Assembly (NCBI RefSeq): GCF_001544455.2
Contig: NZ_FCOC02000004.1
Span: 186,001-250,000 of the forward strand
Direction: 5' to 3'
From: Caballeronia sordidicola
GTDB taxonomy: Bacteria; Pseudomonadota; Gammaproteobacteria; Burkholderiales; Burkholderiaceae
Length of the DNA stretch: 64,000 nt
The position numbers and the translations under genes are program-made. Shown piece by piece: positions 62,562 through 64,000 of this stretch. The notes under the pieces are model-generated. The model saw nothing but the letters and a program-made list of their open reading frames with translations. It did no database searches and had not been told where the DNA came from. Positions within the stretch are counted from its first letter, which is position 1; each line of letters starts with the position of its first letter.

Positions 62562-62609
62562 AAATCAATCATTGAAATCCTTGACAGATTGATTTTACTG
62601 TCATATTTT
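62562..62609 (+). promoter_or_regulatory. promoter and operators of the HTH/recombinase module
   Basis: TTGACA (62581-62586) and TATTTT (62604-62609) are spaced by 17 bases. Two inverted repeats overlap it: AAATCAATC (62562-62570) with GATTGATTT (62587-62595), and TGACAG (62582-62587) with CTGTCA (62598-62603). The helix-turn-helix protein encoded from 62641 is the likely binder. Confidence 0.7.
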
Positions 62610-62640
62610 AGTTGTCATTTTAACAACAACGGATACTCTA

Positions 62641-63093
62641 ATGACCAAGCCGCCGTCAAAGCGAGATCGACTACGCGAACTCGGCGGCCTCAATCCTCAT
62701 CCCGATCGAATACAAGCGCCCTGGTTCCGATCGGGCGATTTCTTCGATCCCGACGACATGGTTCAGGTCAAGTACGAGATGTTGCGTCATGTTCAGGTCG
62801 ACGGCGCCTCCAAGGCCGAGGCGGCCGCATTGTTCGGAATGTCCAGGCCAACGTTCTATCAAGCAGAGAGTGCCTTTGCGAGCGAGGGGTTGCCGGGGCT
62901 GCTCCCGAAACAGCGTGGGCCCAAAGGCGCACACAAACTCAACTCGACGGTTATGGCGTTCATCGAAGAGCGCTTACAGGACGACAACACCATCCACGCT
63001 CGCGCGCTCGCACAGGAGATAGAAACCGCGCTGGATCTATCGGTCCACCCACGCAGTATCGAACGCGCGCTGGCGCGCAAAAAAAAACCTTAG
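62641..63093 (+). CDS. helix-turn-helix protein of a recombinase module
   Basis: The 150-residue protein starts MTKPPSKRDRLRELGGLNPH and has a helix-turn-helix at about residues 55-85 (ASKAEAAALFGMSRPTFYQA). A second DNA-binding-type segment follows near 120-145 (ARALAQEIETALDLSVHPRS, IERALARKKKP), similar to the N-terminal part of IS630-like transposases. It ends in a run of nine A (63079-63087), after which a -1 shift opens a further 96 codons. Confidence 0.75.
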   Translation: MTKPPSKRDRLRELGGLNPHPDRIQAPWFRSGDFFDPDDMVQVKYEMLRHVQVDGASKAEAAALFGMSRPTFYQAESAFASEGLPGLLPKQRGPKGAHKLNSTVMAFIEERLQDDNTIHARALAQEIETALDLSVHPRSIERALARKKKP

Positions 63094-63374
63094 ACGATTC
63101 GGCTCAATTTATTTCGCCATCGTCGGCGCTTGGACGCTACGAAGCGCTGCGGGCCGAGCTCTTCGGCACAGATCCTCACTCCGAAGGCCACGCCGCAATA
63201 CGCTTTCATGGGGTATTGAACGGCCTCGCGATCAAACTCTCGCATGCTCTGTGCACCGAAGTTGCCGTCCCGGCCGTGTTTGATTCCAACTCAGTGCGGG
63301 ATAACGGTGCGCTCGTACGCGTGCTGGCCAACCTCGTGCTGCGCGCCCACGAGGAGCTTGCCCATGTCTACTAA
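63081..63374 (+). CDS. small ORF reached by -1 shift from the HTH gene
   Basis: The frame continues KKTLDDSAQFISPSSALGRY and EALRAELFGTDPHSEGHAAI to a stop at 63374. It has no start codon of its own near its conserved beginning, but follows the nine-A run of the preceding gene in the -1 frame. It overlaps the recombinase start by 11 bases. Either a fusion of about 245 residues is made by ribosomal or transcriptional slippage, or one A has been lost from the sequence. Confidence 0.5.
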   Translation, partial: KKTLDDSAQFISPSSALGRYEALRAELFGTDPHSEGHAAIRFHGVLNGLAIKLSHALCTEVAVPAVFDSNSVRDNGALVRVLANLVLRAHEELAHVY

Positions 63375-64000
63375 CTCCGCTCAGAAGGTCACCTCGGAAC
63401 ATCTCCGGCGAGATGCCTTTCTTTATGTTCGCCAATCGTCGCTTCGACAGATGTTCGAGAATACCGAGAGTACGAAGCGGCAATATGCACTGCGCGATCG
63501 TGCCGTTTCGCTCGGCTGGCCAATTGAGCGTATTCACGTCGTCGATAACGATCTCGGTATGTCCGGATCCAGCGCTAAGGAACGAGACGGCTTTCAGCAC
63601 TTGGTTGCCGAGGTGGCCAACGGTCACGCCGGCATCGTGCTGGGATTGGAAGTGTCCCGTCTTGCGCGCAATAATGCGGACTGGCATCGCCTGATCGAGC
63701 TTGCATCGCTCACGCAAACTTTGATTTTGGACGAAGATGGAATTTACGATCCGGGCCAATTTAACGACCGTCTTCTACTGGGATTGAAGGGCGCCATGAG
63801 TGAGGCTGAACTTCATATTCTCAAGGGTCGTCTGCAAGGCGGGATCGAGAACAAGGCACGCAGGGGCGAACTGGAAGTGCCTTTGCCGATCGGCCTTGTT
63901 ATCACCCGAATGGCTCAGTGGCGCTCGATCCTGATCAACAAGTACGGGGAGCGCTGCAGTTGCTCTTCGACACGTTTCGGCAAGCTGCATCCGCTACCGC
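63364..64000 (+). pseudogene. large serine recombinase, frameshifted and cut by the window edge
   Basis: The product has the resolvase catalytic head: Ser25 in FLYVRQSSLRQM, the DNDLGMSGSSAKERDGF loop, LEVSRLARNNADWHRL and GLKGAMSEAELHILKGRL. It then reads PLPIGLVITRMAQW, whereas the expected LVYHPNGSVALDPDQQVRGA is found one frame over. One T is missing at 63899-63901 (GTTATC for GTTTATC). The large C-terminal DNA-binding domain lies beyond the window. If the shift is real, the recombinase is inactive. Confidence 0.8.

Larger units (their letters stand above)
62178..64000 (+). mobile_element. serine-recombinase mobile module (continues beyond window)
   Basis: DUF5372-like, helix-turn-helix, a small ORF and a large serine recombinase lie in one direction with overlaps. 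The gene set, own promoter and position next to a CII-type gene with altered end suggest an element inserted in the prophage. Ends are not visible. Confidence 0.5.

Noticed and set aside
62433..63374. A 313-codon frame through the HTH region
   Set aside because: Its first two thirds are a shadow of the HTH gene; only the part after the nine-A run looks coding.

Overview
The window looks like a chromosomal segment of a Burkholderiaceae bacterium, probably Caballeronia or Paraburkholderia. The evidence is high GC with strong GC3 bias, a DUF4148 secreted protein, flhDC under a long leader, a short divergent Hfq paralogue, NodT-type efflux lipoprotein, MocR/IclR/LysR regulators paired with catabolic genes, and omega-amino-acid transaminase. 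The genus is inferred from gene style, not from a marker gene.

Positions 1-17,920 are mainly metabolic and transport genes: a HAD hydrolase (cut by the left edge), a GabD-like dehydrogenase, an amidohydrolase with an MFS permease, an acyl-CoA dehydrogenase, a glycosyltransferase, an SDR-MFS-IclR sugar-acid type operon with a candidate operator, selD, a CDF transporter, a large MscS-family channel, a GNAT enzyme and a purine nucleoside permease. Positions 18,614-19,604 hold flhD and flhC, with a 690-base AT-rich leader. From 19.7 to 36.6 kb come a DNA glycosylase, small stress-type proteins, an aminotransferase divergent from its MocR regulator, a three-repeat Ig-like surface-type protein, a phospholipase D/VTT protein translationally coupled to an endonuclease/phosphatase, and an EmrA-EmrB-NodT tripartite efflux operon.

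From 37 to 51.6 kb there are an alpha-ketoglutarate-type permease, a hipBA toxin-antitoxin pair with a clear palindromic operator over its promoter, AraC and acyl-CoA dehydrogenase genes, two old yellow enzymes (one frameshifted) which share the same palindrome GGGGAA-N5-TTCCCC in their upstream regions, a LysR regulator, a DUF427 protein, a flavin-dependent monooxygenase and an Hfq paralogue.

From about 52.3 kb to 62.2 kb the sequence is a decayed prophage: a tyrosine integrase whose N-terminus has been replaced, a C5 methyltransferase with an out-of-frame internal deletion, tandem small paralogues, a CI-type repressor and divergent Cro, and a CII-type activator. Downstream of the repressor, in the same direction and tightly packed, lie a GIY-YIG-like protein and three small proteins, two of them with a single C-terminal membrane segment. 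A further small tail-anchored protein follows beyond a terminator. This block is the best candidate in the window for undescribed lysogen-expressed cargo. The right edge (62.2-64.0 kb) is a separate mobile module: a DUF5372-like protein, a helix-turn-helix protein, a small ORF reachable only by a -1 shift at a run of nine A, and a large serine recombinase that carries a one-base frameshift and runs off the window.

Several genes differ from an intact frame by one base in or next to a homopolymer (old yellow enzyme, lipoprotein, HTH ORF, recombinase). These may be real lesions or sequencing errors, and I keep both possibilities open. No rRNA, tRNA or CRISPR array was seen.
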